A stretch of DNA of 64,000 nucleotides from Diplonema japonicum (Eukaryota > Euglenozoa > Diplonemea > Diplonemida > Diplonemidae). The notes beneath the pieces are model-generated. The model was not told where the DNA came from and searched no databases. It was given only the letters and a program-made list of their open reading frames with translations. Position 1 is the stretch's first letter, and each line of letters begins with the position of its first letter. The stretch is taken from NCBI GenBank assembly GCA_964019335.1, contig OZ025652.1, positions 434,001 to 498,000 of the forward strand. The letters are read 5' to 3'. Below, piece after piece: positions 30,837-41,213 of this stretch. A program made the translations under genes and the position numbers.

Positions 30837-32675
30837 TTAATTGACGGGCTCGTACCAATCCCCGTTGTCGTCGTCGTCGTCGTCGTCGTCCTTTCCGTCG
30901 CTTCCTCTCTGCATCTCGCTTACAGTCGCAGGGTCCACATTAGTAAAGGTGGAAAGCTCATGCGAACGATTTTTCGAGTTGGCTTCTCCGCGTTTCTCCT
31001 GTCTCATGTCGTAGTGGGTCTTGTGGATGGATTTCTTCAAAGCTACAAGGTCGCGGTCCCGATTTCTCAGGGCGGGCATCGGCCGTTCGTCGCTTGGTTC
31101 GATGTATTTGAACACAGCCTCCGTCAGCATAGGGTATGCAGACGACTCGCTGAAGTCGCACATTTCGCTATTCTGCACACCGCCCAAACCAACTCTGTTC
31201 AATAGCAAAGACGTGCCCACGCCATCCATGGCAGCTGTCACCTCGCTCAACAGGAACCCAACTTCAACAGTCGCACCAATCGCCTGGTGCATCTCGTTCG
31301 AAATATGGCTATATGCTGGCTTACCAACCCCGTTCCCCTTCACCCACGCATGGGTTTTGTAGACATATGGTATACCAAGGGCACTGTATTCCGCTTTGCA
31401 TAACAACTCTTCTCTGTGATGCAAAAAGTGGCACTCGATGTTTTGTGCGTTTATCGTTTGCACCAACAGTTTGTGGACGTGTGGTTTATTGAAATACAAG
31501 TACCGCGCTGTGGACGAAAGGAGAAGGACAAGCGTTGTCTCGGGTGGTGGGTTGTCCAGCACTTGGGTGAAACACTCCGGTGACGGGATCAGAACCTGTG
31601 TGTATGGTGAGAGCGATCCCTTTAGGAAGTTAATCAGTGACTTAACGTCACGGACAGGCGGGCGGTGCTCGAAGGGAAAGACTTGCGATGCGGTCGCGAT
31701 ATCGAAGGAGTCCCACTTCTTGTTGTACCACCGCAGCACACGCCCTAAATGCAGGAGAGCATCCCTCGCGGCAGCGTAAGGCACCACGGTCTTCAATGAC
31801 TCATCGTCGGGGTACCACTCCAGAGCTTCGGCAGCCTGCTTCACATTGCCAGCCACACGCAAGAACATGTTGATCGCAGGAACACCCGACCATTGGATAC
31901 GATCTTCCCACACTCTCTTAAAAAAGAGCCGTGCCTTCAACGGGTTGACTCGTATTGTACCCACCAACATAGCTTCGTGTACGGCCACTGCCTCTAGTTG
32001 GTCTGATTTGACAGTATGGAAGTCACTGTAGACATGCTCCAATATTGTGAGGCTGCGAATGTATGTCATGACCAGTATGTAGGCTTCGGAGGAGGTTGAG
32101 ATGGATTTCAGATCGTTCTGCACCAATTTGAAGTTTCTCGAAACGAGGTCTTGGTGGATTCTAAGAAGTATCTGGTCCTGCTTGTTGACGACCTTTTGTT
32201 GAAGAGAGGGGTACAACGAATGGGAAAGGCGGCATGCAACGTGCGATACATCCGACCAGAAGGAAGTATCAGACAGCCGACCGCTGACAAGCCCCCTCTT
32301 GACAAGGCTTAAAACCGCGCTGACAAGGGATTCAAGCTCAGGTGTCTGCACGTGTTTCCTTCTATCCCGCATGGTGTTGTCTTTCAGTTCCTTGCTCAAT
32401 ACTGTGAGTTCCTTTGCTTCTAATGACACATTCAAATTCCGAAGATCCGTCACGATTTCTCCTCGCAGCGTGGGTACCATCCTCGTTCCCAGCAGCCTCT
32501 TCAGTACAATCTTCTTCCCTGCAGGAAGCCCTTCCAACACCTGCTTGTATGTCGGGATCGCAGCCAACACACTTCTCGTTCTCAATAGCATCTTGATATC
32601 GCCACCAAGAGCCTGTATACGATTTGTACGAAAGAACATAGACAAAAGAGAGAGAATAATAAGAACCGTAAGCAT
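30837..32675 (-). CDS. Unknown protein with N-terminal hydrophobic segment, 612 aa
   Basis: An uninterrupted frame with ATG at 32675. Residues 1-16 (MLTVLIILSLLSMFF) form a signal anchor or signal peptide, then basic residues. The rest is helix-rich without a motif I recognise. The C-terminal 80 residues are charged and end in an eight-Asp run (from a GTC/GAC repeat at about 30868-30890) before DWYEPVN. Codon use and composition are clearly coding. It may be anchored in the mitochondrial or ER membrane, but no function is proposed. Confidence 0.75.
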   Translation of the reverse strand: MLTVLIILSLLSMFFRTNRIQALGGDIKMLLRTRSVLAAIPTYKQVLEGLPAGKKIVLKRLLGTRMVPTLRGEIVTDLRNLNVSLEAKELTVLSKELKDNTMRDRRKHVQTPELESLVSAVLSLVKRGLVSGRLSDTSFWSDVSHVACRLSHSLYPSLQQKVVNKQDQILLRIHQDLVSRNFKLVQNDLKSISTSSEAYILVMTYIRSLTILEHVYSDFHTVKSDQLEAVAVHEAMLVGTIRVNPLKARLFFKRVWEDRIQWSGVPAINMFLRVAGNVKQAAEALEWYPDDESLKTVVPYAAARDALLHLGRVLRWYNKKWDSFDIATASQVFPFEHRPPVRDVKSLINFLKGSLSPYTQVLIPSPECFTQVLDNPPPETTLVLLLSSTARYLYFNKPHVHKLLVQTINAQNIECHFLHHREELLCKAEYSALGIPYVYKTHAWVKGNGVGKPAYSHISNEMHQAIGATVEVGFLLSEVTAAMDGVGTSLLLNRVGLGGVQNSEMCDFSESSAYPMLTEAVFKYIEPSDERPMPALRNRDRDLVALKKSIHKTHYDMRQEKRGEANSKNRSHELSTFTNVDPATVSEMQRGSDGKDDDDDDDDNGDWYEPVN

Positions 32676-32897
32676 GGGTGTATTTTTTCAAAAGAAAAAG
32701 AAAAAGAAGAAGAAAATAAGAGGCAGCAAACCAAGCGGAAGTCGGTTTGCGGAGGGAATCAATGTTATACCTTAATGAAACAATTCTTTTCAAAGACAAG
32801 AAAAGAGGGGGGAGCAGCAGAGGAGAAACACAAACACATTGGCTAGGCTGGAACAAAAAAAAAAAAAAAAAAAGAAGAAGAAAAAAAAGTCCTGCAC

Positions 32898-34752
32898 TCA
32901 CTCAAAGAGGGGGTCAGAAAGCGCGTCGAATTTTTTGTTATTGGCAGAACCGCTCTTCAGTTTGTCAAGACGGTCCTGGAGAATGAGGGCCTCGTGCTCG
33001 GAGGAAGGGGTATCAACGGAGCCGGCTCGGTTTAAAGCGGCGATTACGTTTCTTTCTTCCCTAGTTATTTCCAGGGAGTGGAAGATGCGTCGGCGTGGAC
33101 CGACCTCCGTGACACCAATCTCCTTCAAGTCATCGTAAGTGAGGAGCAGGAGCGTAGTAAAGTCAACCTTGTGTGCAACAAAAAGCTGTAGATACTCCGG
33201 ACAATCTACAGACCTCAGGAACGACGCAAGGTCGTGCGTCGACAAGGGTGGCACCACCATCCCGACCCCAACCCTCTCCTTTCTCAACGTCGTCACCAAC
33301 GTCATCAGCTTCTTTGTTGCAAGCGAGCTCTCTTCCATTCCAAGCACTTTCCTGCAGTCGTCTTCCGTGATCACCAACACATCAGATACTTTCACGTATC
33401 CCTTATCCTGTAACACCTGCTTTATTGCCTGCAAACCCCATTTCTCTAAAAGCCTTGCAAGATCCTCATCCGCCTCCTTCGTCTTGACCGGCAATGCAGG
33501 TGTCTCGAACCTTTGCAGTGCAACCTGTGAAAGAAACGTAAACACAAGAGATATTCTATACCTGAATGTCGCTTATCTCTAAAGTAACCAACTCTTCCGA
33601 CGTAGATTTCACTGTAAGCCTGTTGTTCAGCTCGTCGGCTGCCCACTGCACTAAGTTATCAATCAGCCGCCCGTTGTACTTCGCGCTGTAATGAATAAAA
33701 AAAGTGAATTCGCTATCTTTTTTTTAATTTTATTTTCCACATTACCGTAGCCCAGAAGAGGTGCCATTCGCGAGGAGGGTGGGGAGCTGTTTGACGAGAA
33801 CGGGATGCATCTTCCATCCTTTGGAATCGAGCTTTATCTTCAGGATGCTTGTGAGCTCCGCGGGGGTGTAATCTTCGAAATCAAACGAGTATCGAACCCT
33901 GGACTGCAGCCCCGCGTTGTAGTCCAAGAAGGAGTTGATTGAGTCCTTGTAGCCAGCGAAGATGAATGTGGTGGAGTCTGGGCCTGTTTCGTTCATGACT
34001 CGCATCATCTCGTCGACCGCCTCACCGCCCATGTCGGTCTGTCCCCTGGCGAGGGCGTCAGTTAGTTGATATGCTTCATCAACAAACAACACACCGCCGC
34101 GTGCCTCTGTGATCTTTTCCTTCGTCTTCATTCCTGTTTGATTGACGTACCCAGACACTAGATCGCTCTTTTGCACTTCCACAACCTTACCAGAGCTCGA
34201 TAGTCCAAGCCTGTGGAAAAGCCTTCCGACGGTGCGTGCAATAGTCGTCTTACCTGTCCCCGGATTACCCGTGAAGACCATGTGCCTTATAGGCGCCATC
34301 ACTTCATGGCCCGCTTTCTTACGCTGAAGATCAAGTTGAAGTGTCCTGCACATTTTTCTAAGAGCCTCCTTCACACTGCTCATCCCAATGAGTTTCGTCA
34401 ACTCTTCTTCCATTTCCTTCCCCGCTTCTTGGAGCTGCTCTTCTGTTAGTTCTTTCATTATGACGGGTTCGGGGTCGTTCACTTTCTTATCACTAATACC
34501 TGGCACTCTTTTCTGTTTCTGGCCTGCCGCCATTCGGATCGACGACTTGATTTCCTCTGCTCTGGCGATGTACCCTTCTGTCTTTTGCCTCATGTATTCT
34601 TTAAGTCTCTCGTTTTTTTCGTGCTTTATGGCAACGTTGAAGTACTCACAAGCCTTTACATATGCTGGTAATGCTTCGTCGTACCTTTCGTTCCTGTCAT
34701 ATTCCACAGCCTCGTTCGCATAGTTTATCGCAGCGTCGCGTGTGGTGGCCAT
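32898..34752 (-). CDS. AAA+ ATPase (CbbX/SpoVK type) with MIT-like and two SAM domains, 585 aa
   Basis: Exons 33746-34752, 33562-33685, 32898-33524; the two short introns splice in frame. Residues 1-75 form an MIT/TPR-like helical hairpin (AINYANEAVEYDRNERYDEAL). About 105-370 is a CbbX/SpoVK-class AAA+ module with Walker A GNPGTGKTT (162-170), Walker B GGVLFVDEAYQL (219-230) and the sensor region FIFAGYKDSI. The C-terminal ~200 residues hold two SAM-like bundles (WGLQAIKQVLQDKGY...DCRKVLGM and LASFLRSVDCPEYLQLF...LKEIGV). AAA+ enzymes of this class remodel protein complexes. MIT would suggest recruitment to ESCRT-III-like partners and SAM to oligomers. This domain combination is unfamiliar to me. 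Confidence 0.85.
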
Positions 34753-35482
34753 GTATGAACGCTTTTGTTTCCCACCCTTCCTTCTTTGCTGTTGCGCTGC
34801 GATTGTGGTTGCAATCCAAATCCTAAGAAACGGGAGCAAAAAAAGGAAAATAAAAACAGGGGAACACAAGGGGCAAAAAAAGGGGGGGGGAAGGGGCAAA
34901 AAGGACGGGGGGGGGGGGGGGGGTAGAAGGGGGGGAGCAACAAAGAAAGGGGAGTGGAAGTGGTGTGAAAAAGAAAAAAGGGGGGGATACACAGCACAAC
35001 ACAACGAAGGGTAGGAAAAAAAAGAGGCGGGGGGAAAAGAAGTAAACGTGATGGGCCGGTTGCTACTCTGGTACTATGTGCATGCGTTCTCTCCATTGTT
35101 GCACCTTCTTCCTGTCTTCTTTCTTCTTTTTTAAAAAAAAAAAAACTTGAACCCTGCTCCTTAAGGACGCGGAAGTGGGCAGGAGAGATACCCCTCCGAT
35201 GAACCCCTTCGAAGGGTTAATTTTCGCAAAGCTACAAAGAGTGGGTCGGGGGTGACACAAAAAAATCAAGGTCCGAGAGAGCAACGCCAGGACACTTTGT
35301 TACGCCAGGGGAGCTTCTTGGGTGAACTACACTTGGGATTTTTTTTGGGGGGGAACGGGAGATTTCGGACTTCGGTGGAAGGTGAACACCCAAAAGGGTG
35401 TGTTTGTAGACAAAGAAAAGGGATACAAGGGTGAAAAAGAAAAAAAAAAGGGGGACGGGTTCGAGAGAAAGGAGAAGATCTT
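34753..35482. other. Intergenic region with possible short exons
   Basis: Most is G/T/A runs. On the minus strand, 35063-35230 reads as two protein-like pieces (INPSKGFIGGVSLLPTSASL, then KKEDRKKVQQWRERMHIVPE-stop) separated by a 27-nt T/A tract (about 35125-35151) that begins GTTCAAG and ends AAG, like a mini-intron. There is no upstream ATG exon that I can link. This could be a very small gene or a relic. Confidence 0.35.
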
Positions 35483-38087
35483 CTAAAACTCCTCTGGTTC
35501 GTCAACGTTGAGCTGTTTCTCAACCAGCTCCTGGATACGCTTCACCTGGAAAGATATAGGTTATTTTTCTTTTTTCTTCTCTTATACCTTGTCGTGAATG
35601 GATCCCCAGTTCTCACCCTCGGAGTGCGCCCTCAGCCACCCCTTGATTTCATTAATTTTGTTGAGGTATTCCTCCCGCCTCTGGCTTGACACTTCGTCAA
35701 CAGTTCTTCGGTCCGTGGAAAGGAAAGTGAGCTTGCTGAAGACTGTGCGGCGAAGGACATTGTAGTTGTCTCTGATGTGCTCCATGCGGAGGGAGAAGTC
35801 GGACAGGTGGTCAGCAAGGAGGGCGTGGGGCTGGAATTCTTTGAGGAGCTGACGGCACTTGTTGAGGACGGGCGCGACAACTTGAATGGACTCGTTGTCA
35901 GTGGGGATGTTCAACACCTTGATCGTCTCTTCCAGGAAGCGTTTCAGCTTCGAGCTGAAATTGCTGAAAGCACGGACCTCGTTCTCAAGCTTGCTCTTCT
36001 GGTGGATCTCCAACATGATGTGTCGCTGCCTCTCATACGCATTTATCTGAAGGTTCAGCCACACTTCATTGACCTCGACCAGAGCCCTCTCCACCATCTT
36101 GTTGGGGAGCAACGCTTCGCCAGTGTCGCCAAGGTGCGCGAAGTTCTCTTCCATCGTTCCAATGTTCTGAGTCAACGACGCACAGAACTCCTGAACATGG
36201 TGCGGCTCAGACTGGGCCTCCATGTTCGTTCTCTCCTGCCTGCACCACTGCAGCAGTTTCGCGTCATCCTTCATGAACTTCGAAAGCGTCCCCTGCATAT
36301 CTGTTCTCCTCTTGTCCTCCGCTGCCAACACGATATCCCAAGCAGCTGCCGCTTTCTTGATGTTGTTAAACTTTTCGCTCGTATCACAGATATCCGCGTG
36401 CTCCTCAGGCCACCCAGTCTTCACCAAATCAGCCTTCGTGTCCTGGAGTTAAGTTTTCATGGCGTGCACCAACTAACGCGTTCATACCTCTAACGCATCG
36501 ACCTCGCCCTGGATTTTCTCCATTTCGCTCTCGTTCCAGGTGCTGGCCTCCTCTTTAAACTTATCGAAATCTTCCTGCTCAAGCCTCTGCAAATCTGTGG
36601 TGATAAATTGTAAAAAAACATCCGAGGCAGGACTCGAACCTGCAACCGCTTGATTCGTAGTCAAGCGCTCTTCCATTGAGCCACACGGACGCTGATTTTA
36701 TGGCGCTGCATATATATAGAATGGGGTTGAAAGAACGACACGTTTCGCACAGGTGGGTCCACTGCTATTTCCTCAAAAAAAAAAAAAACAGGAACAGAGG
36801 AAGCCAAGAGAGCAGTAGCGAAAAAGTGATTTGACAAGGGGGGAAAGAGGAAGGAAGCAGACGAAAGGGAAAAGAAACATGCAAGCGAGACACGGGAGTA
36901 GGGAACAAACCCTCTGAGCCAACCAAAGCGTGGAATAACCCTACACTGCAGCAGATCCAAGCTTGAGTAGCACCCAACATCAACACTTAGGCGCCCAGTG
37001 GAATGACAAAACCGAAGCGGTGCCAAAGTGGTGAAGGTATGTGGCTTGGCGACAAGAGAGCGATTACCGGCCAGTTCGCTGTCTCCCTTTCTGGAACCAA
37101 GTGACCCCCACAACTTAGATTTAGGGTAAAACCAAACCCCCTTCCAACGAAAGATACCCGCGTGCTGTCACGCGTGTGGCAAACCACCCGAGGAATGGAG
37201 CCTCACGGCTTCACCAAGCACTGGCCAAACATGATACCCTCAAAATTTGGGTGTGTTCCTTCCCTTCTGCGACGAAGTAATGGTCACAAGAAAGGCATGG
37301 TACATTGTAAGTTGGCAGGGTGGCCCCCTTCTGTTCTTCTCCCATTGTTTCTGACTGAAAGCAAAAAAGATTTTAATGCCGGACGCGACAAAAACCCGGA
37401 TGTTTGTCCGTCCGGCATTTTTAATTTTACAGTAATTAAATAAAAAAAAAGTCCGACTATTGACCAACAGGACCAAACAAGTAAGGATGACATACCAAAA
37501 CCGTGACCAAGAGGTTTAGAAGAGGTGTTGCGGTGTGCAAACTGCACCCTGTATTTCTCGAAGATAGACAGGAGCCTCATCTTGTCTGCAAGAAGTTTAG
37601 AGTAAAGCTGACCTTGCTTAGGGTTGTAGGAGAAGGGGCCTTTCTCTTCATAGGCAGAGGCAGCCTTGCGGGCAGTCTGGGCGGCTTTGGTGGCCTCGGC
37701 CAACTGGTTGTCAATGGTGGCCTCCTCGACCTTGGCTTCTTCGTTTCTTGCCTTCTCGGCTTCCAGTTCTTCTTTGAGGGCTTTCTTTACGGACTTCAGT
37801 TTTGCGTTCTCTTTTTCGATCACGTCGAGCTCTTCGATGTCTTCCCTAATGAGGTCTCTTGCCTCTTGCAGCTTGTTCTCGATGAGAGGGATGTTCGTAG
37901 AGAGGACATCGTTCATCTGCCTGCACTTCTCTTCGTAAGCAGAGGCGGCCCTTACCTTTGCGGAGTCGTCATCAGGGTGCGCCCTCACTGTCGCCTCTGC
38001 CTTCGCCACTGCTGTGTCGTGAAGCTCCGCTGCCTTCCTCAGCTCGTCACATGCCACCCTCACGGCATCGCATCCTGCAATGGCCAT
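35483..38087 (-). CDS. Spectrin-repeat-like coiled-coil protein, 4 exons, 538 aa
   Basis: Exons 37496-38087, 36488-36594, 35588-36442, 35483-35545; phases agree at all three junctions. The intron between the first two exons is 901 nt, far longer than its neighbours, and contains tRNA-Arg and a hairpin. The protein is helical throughout. The N-terminal 190 residues form a coiled coil. Residues ~235-470 have spaced Trp residues and the three-helix rhythm of spectrin/alpha-actinin repeats (LLQWCRQERTNMEAQ, VNEVWLNLQINAYERQRH). It is probably an actin- or flagellum-associated scaffold. Paraflagellar-rod proteins were considered but do not align convincingly. ATG at 38087. Confidence 0.8.
36619..36690 (-). 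tRNA. tRNA-Arg(ACG), inside an intron
   Basis: Read on the minus strand it folds as a full cloverleaf: D arm GCTC/GAGC, anticodon stem CTTGA/TCAAG with loop CTACGAA (anticodon ACG), and T arm GCAGG-TTCGAGT-CCTGC. The acceptor stem is slightly imperfect (a G-T pair at 1-72 and one mismatch). There is no encoded CCA and no tRNA intron. A seven-T run 3-4 nt after its end is a good Pol III terminator. It lies in the same orientation as the host gene, ending 24 nt before the 3' splice site at 36595. Confidence 0.93.
37375..37419. repeat. Strong hairpin in the long intron
   Basis: A perfect 11-bp inverted repeat (AATGCCGGACG / CGTCCGGCATT), followed after one unpaired base by a 6-bp inner stem (GACAAA / TTTGTC). 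On the plus strand it is followed by a T run. It lies 44 nt from the 5' end of the 901-nt intron. The role is unknown; it could be a structured intronic RNA or a mobile-element relic. Confidence 0.7.
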
Positions 38088-38169
38088 CTTTTAATTTAGT
38101 TCTTCTCCCTAAAGTGAAAAATTGCACATCGTGTTTATTCTCACGTTCTTCGTAAACATCAGCAATAAA

Positions 38170-38173
38170 CTAT

Positions 38174-38211
<38 letters not shown>

Positions 38212-38483
38212 CTTTTCGACCTTCATCTCCTTTCTCGGCCCTCCAGACCGCAAGGAGAAAAAACTTTCAAAGGGCTTTAAAGGAAAGAGGAAAAAGGTAA
38301 TGTTCTTCTTATTGGGAGGAAGAAGAAATGGCTTCCCCTCCCCCTTTTTTTTCTTTCCTAAGTTTTGTTGTTGTGAATTATAAAAACCTCGCCAAGGATA
38401 CGGGGAATGATGTTTGCGGGTTTTGCCGCAGCAAGTACATCGTTCTTCAACCACAACCGGGAATCCCAGTTAGCCCCTGTCAT
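38170..38483 (-). CDS. Small two-exon candidate gene, 66 aa
   Basis: Exon 1 is 38388-38483: ATG, then a clearly protein-like segment beginning MTGANWDSRLWLKNDVL and containing AKPANIIPRILGE. A GTTTTT donor and a CTTTAAAG acceptor with a good pyrimidine tract join it in frame to exon 2, 38170-38274 (PFESFFSLRSGGPRKEMKVE, then a run of about nine Lys encoded by a 28-nt A tract, then Val-Ser-stop). The Lys run may instead be part of a second intron. Without splicing the frame stops after 41 codons at 38358. It lies in line with the neighbouring genes. Its family is not recognised; small tryptophan-containing microtubule-associated proteins look broadly like this. Confidence 0.45.
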
Positions 38484-38869
38484 TTCCTTTACAAGGTTTT
38501 ATAATTCAGAATAAAAAAAAGCGCTTATCGGGTGGTCTTCCTATTATCTTCTCCCCCCTTTTCTTCGCCGTGTTTGTTTGTTTGGTTTCTTCTTTGTTTG
38601 TTGTTGCTATTTGTGCGCAATACAACGAGAAAAGAAAAAAAAGAGAAAAAAAGAAAAGTAGAGATAAAGAAATCTTAATCAACGGGAAAAATAAAATCGA
38701 TGGGAGTATAAACAAGTATTTAGAAAAAGAAAAAGAAAAAACGGGAATGAAAAAGGGTGAAAAAAAAAATTTTTAATTTCAAATTTCAGAAAGGAGATGT
38801 ATCTGTACATTAGTGAATTTGCCGGGTATTAAAGGAGAAAGAAGCTCCTTAAAAGGGAGAGGAAGTCAT
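38484..38869. other. A-rich intergenic region
   Basis: Low-complexity A/G/T sequence between the 66-aa candidate gene and the coiled-coil gene. Nothing is recognisable. Confidence 0.6.
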
Positions 38870-41107
38870 TTAGATTCTCTTTCTAGGCTGGATGCGGAGG
38901 CGTTCGGTCCGCGCATCTTGTAGTTGAGACTGTTGGGAAAAGGAAAAGATTGCATGATTTCTTTTTTTCCCCCGTACCTTGAGTTGTTCGAGTCTGGAAC
39001 TTTCTTCGGTTTTGGTGGAACGCCACTTTTTTGGAGGAGTATCAGAGATAGTTGAGGATCTGCTTGCTGCAGGGGGCTGTTTGTTTTTTTTTTTTTTTTT
39101 ATTTCACTCTTCGTCATTTTCTTCACTCACTAGGGGCCTCATTATTTAACGCGAAATGGCCATTATTTAACGCGAAATCGCCATTATTTAACTAGTTAAA
39201 TAATGAGATTTTGCAGTTAAATAATGGCCCTTCAGAGTGGGAAAATGAGTCTCGCCGTGGAAAAAAATGCACCCAACCCCTTGAAAAACTTTTTTGGGGT
39301 GGGGGTATTTTGACTATTTTTGGCCATCTGAGGCCATTCCAGCCCTTAAAAGTGGGAATAAGTGCCTTACTTCCCCTTTAAATGCCATGGCGAAATAGCA
39401 ACCCCATATTACCTTAGGAAACTCCCCAAAAAGGCTGACCTGCGTGAAAAAAAACAGCAGTGAAAGCAGTGAAGAGTGAGTGACTCAAATGACGAAGAGT
39501 GAAATAAAACGACTTACTTGCCGCCAAATGAGCCATTATTTAACTCTCGTTACCCGTTTTTTTGCACTCGGGCCCTGCGGGCCCTCGTGCAAAAAATTCG
39601 GGAACTCGCGTTAAATAATGACTCATAATTTGTTGGCAATAAATAGTTATTTTTTGAATCCCTTTTGTTTTCCCCTCCTTTTTTTTTATACCTGCCGTGT
39701 ACCACTAGTTACAACGGTAGTGGACCTAAGGGTGGAACCGGCATTGGAGAGAGTGGTTTTAGAAGAAGCGACTGAAGAGGTTTCAAACCTCTTGGAAGGT
39801 GGGTGAAGGGGTGCTTTGTTGGCTGTGCGGAGCAGAGTAGAAGAAGTTGTTGATAACTTTCTTGTAGAAGGAGGGGGGCGGTCGGCAACGCGATCAGACC
39901 GCCTCTCGACATAAGGCGAAGGGGGCTGGTGGTTCCCATCCGTAATATCGGCCCATTCCCGCCTTGAAGGAGTCTTCGATCTCGAATCTACAATGGACGC
40001 TGCTTTCCTGTCATCTGATTCGTATCCAGACCGGTCGTCGTTGCTATGCAGGGAAGAATAGTACCTTGGTGCATCATCGGCTACTGAAGAATACCCGCTT
40101 GCACTGCGGTGTGGCGTCTTTGGTGGCCGGTCGTATGCCACTCGCTTAATGTTTCCGTTTTGCATTCCTTGCGACGCTGTGCTCCCTCGTTCCCATCGGC
40201 CTCCTGTGTCCTCACTTCTGTCGTCCCGTACAGATGCCAGTTTTATCTGTTCCCTTTGCTCCTCCACAAGGTGTATCAAATTGTCGTTTTTTTCCTGTTT
40301 TTCCCTCAGCAACTGTTGCTGCAACTGTTCCACGTTCTGAAACCGCTCCACCATGTCCTCCAGCTCCGCAACGCGGCCTTTCATGTCTTGCAATGCATCG
40401 TCCTTGGACTCGATAAGCTGTTTCTGCGTCTTCACAAGCATGCTGCGTTCTTCGTTTTGCCGTTCGAGTTCTTTAGTTTGATCTTCAAACAATTTTAACC
40501 GATCACTGTTGTCGGGTTTGAAGGAAAGTTGGTCTTGGAGGGATTCGAGCTCGGATCCGAGTTGTCGGTTTTGTTCTTCCAAGTTGCGGATTCTGTCAAT
40601 ACGGGTTTCAAGGTCTGCTTTCAGGGATTCGATCTCGAGGTCCTTCTCTGTGACGCCTTCCACGAGGACCGCGACTTTTTCTTCCATGTCACTTATTTGG
40701 TGAAGGAGCGGTTCATTCCCTTTGAGCTGTTCGCGTATTTCTGCGTTTTCCTTTTCCATCTCCCGTAAAGTCTCACGTAGGTGGTCCGTGTACGTTTCTT
40801 GTTCCGAACGTAGCTCTTCGATTTCATTGACACGCCGCCAATGCTCATCCCATAGGGCTGTGAGATCCTCGGTTCGCTTCTTCTCCAGCTCGTCAATTTC
40901 AACTTGGTGCTCTGATTCTTGGTCATCCAGTGCCCGTAGCAGTTCGGCCACTCTCCCAGAATCTCGGTCAACTTTGTTCTTGTCACCGGAGGAGGGAAGT
41001 TGCGCTCTTTTTTTTAAAACCCCCACAGGTATCTTTTTATCTTCTCTTGAACCCCGCATCTTGCGTTCGTCCATTCGAGCCTTGAAATTTTCTTTTTCGG
41101 AATCCAT
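38870..41107 (-). CDS. Coiled-coil protein, 3 exons, 524 aa, MITE in its first intron
   Basis: Exons 39692-41107, 38978-39076, 38870-38929; all are phase 0. ATG at 41107 (MDSEKENFKARMDERK). Residues ~50-300 form a long coiled coil (DALQDMKGRVAELEDMVERF). About 300-470 is Ser/Arg/Thr-rich and probably disordered, and a short charged helix ends the protein (SSRLEQLKSQLQDARTERLR). The first intron is 615 nt and is mostly a MITE-like repeat (copy 1). The junction TSGTRQ-PPAASRSS keeps frame. It is probably cytoskeletal; no family is recognised. Confidence 0.78.
39097..39650 (-). mobile_element. MITE-like element, copy 1 (inverted, intronic)
   Basis: The reverse complement of copies 2 and 3. Core ends are TTTTATTTCACTCTTCGTC at 39097 and its complement ending at 39509. 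The repeat extends to 39650 (outer end ATAACTATTTATTGCCAAC, read on minus). It contains many GTTAAATAATG/CATTATTTAAC palindrome halves. A second hairpin (TTTGCACTCGGGCCC / GGGCCCTCGTGCAAA) at about 39560-39593 is absent from the other copies. It lies wholly within an intron of the coiled-coil gene. Confidence 0.85.
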
Positions 41108-41213
41108 TTCCTCTTCCCCCCCCCCCTCCCCGGTCTCCTTTTTTAACGTGTGAAAACATGAAAACGAAAAAATGAGGAAAAAAGAAAAGAAAAGAAAACA
41201 AACAAATAAAAAT

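Noticed and set aside
36619-36690. tRNA-derived SINE head instead of a tRNA gene
   Set aside because: The cloverleaf is largely intact (only a G-T pair and one mismatch in the acceptor stem) and a T7 terminator follows directly, with no SINE body.
35483-38087. Paraflagellar rod protein
   Set aside because: Helical content and spectrin-like rhythm are similar, but I could not match the diagnostic PFR blocks by eye.
40109-40498. Plus-strand frames opposite the coiled-coil gene
   Set aside because: Cys/Leu/Phe-rich antisense of a coiled coil, a common artefact.
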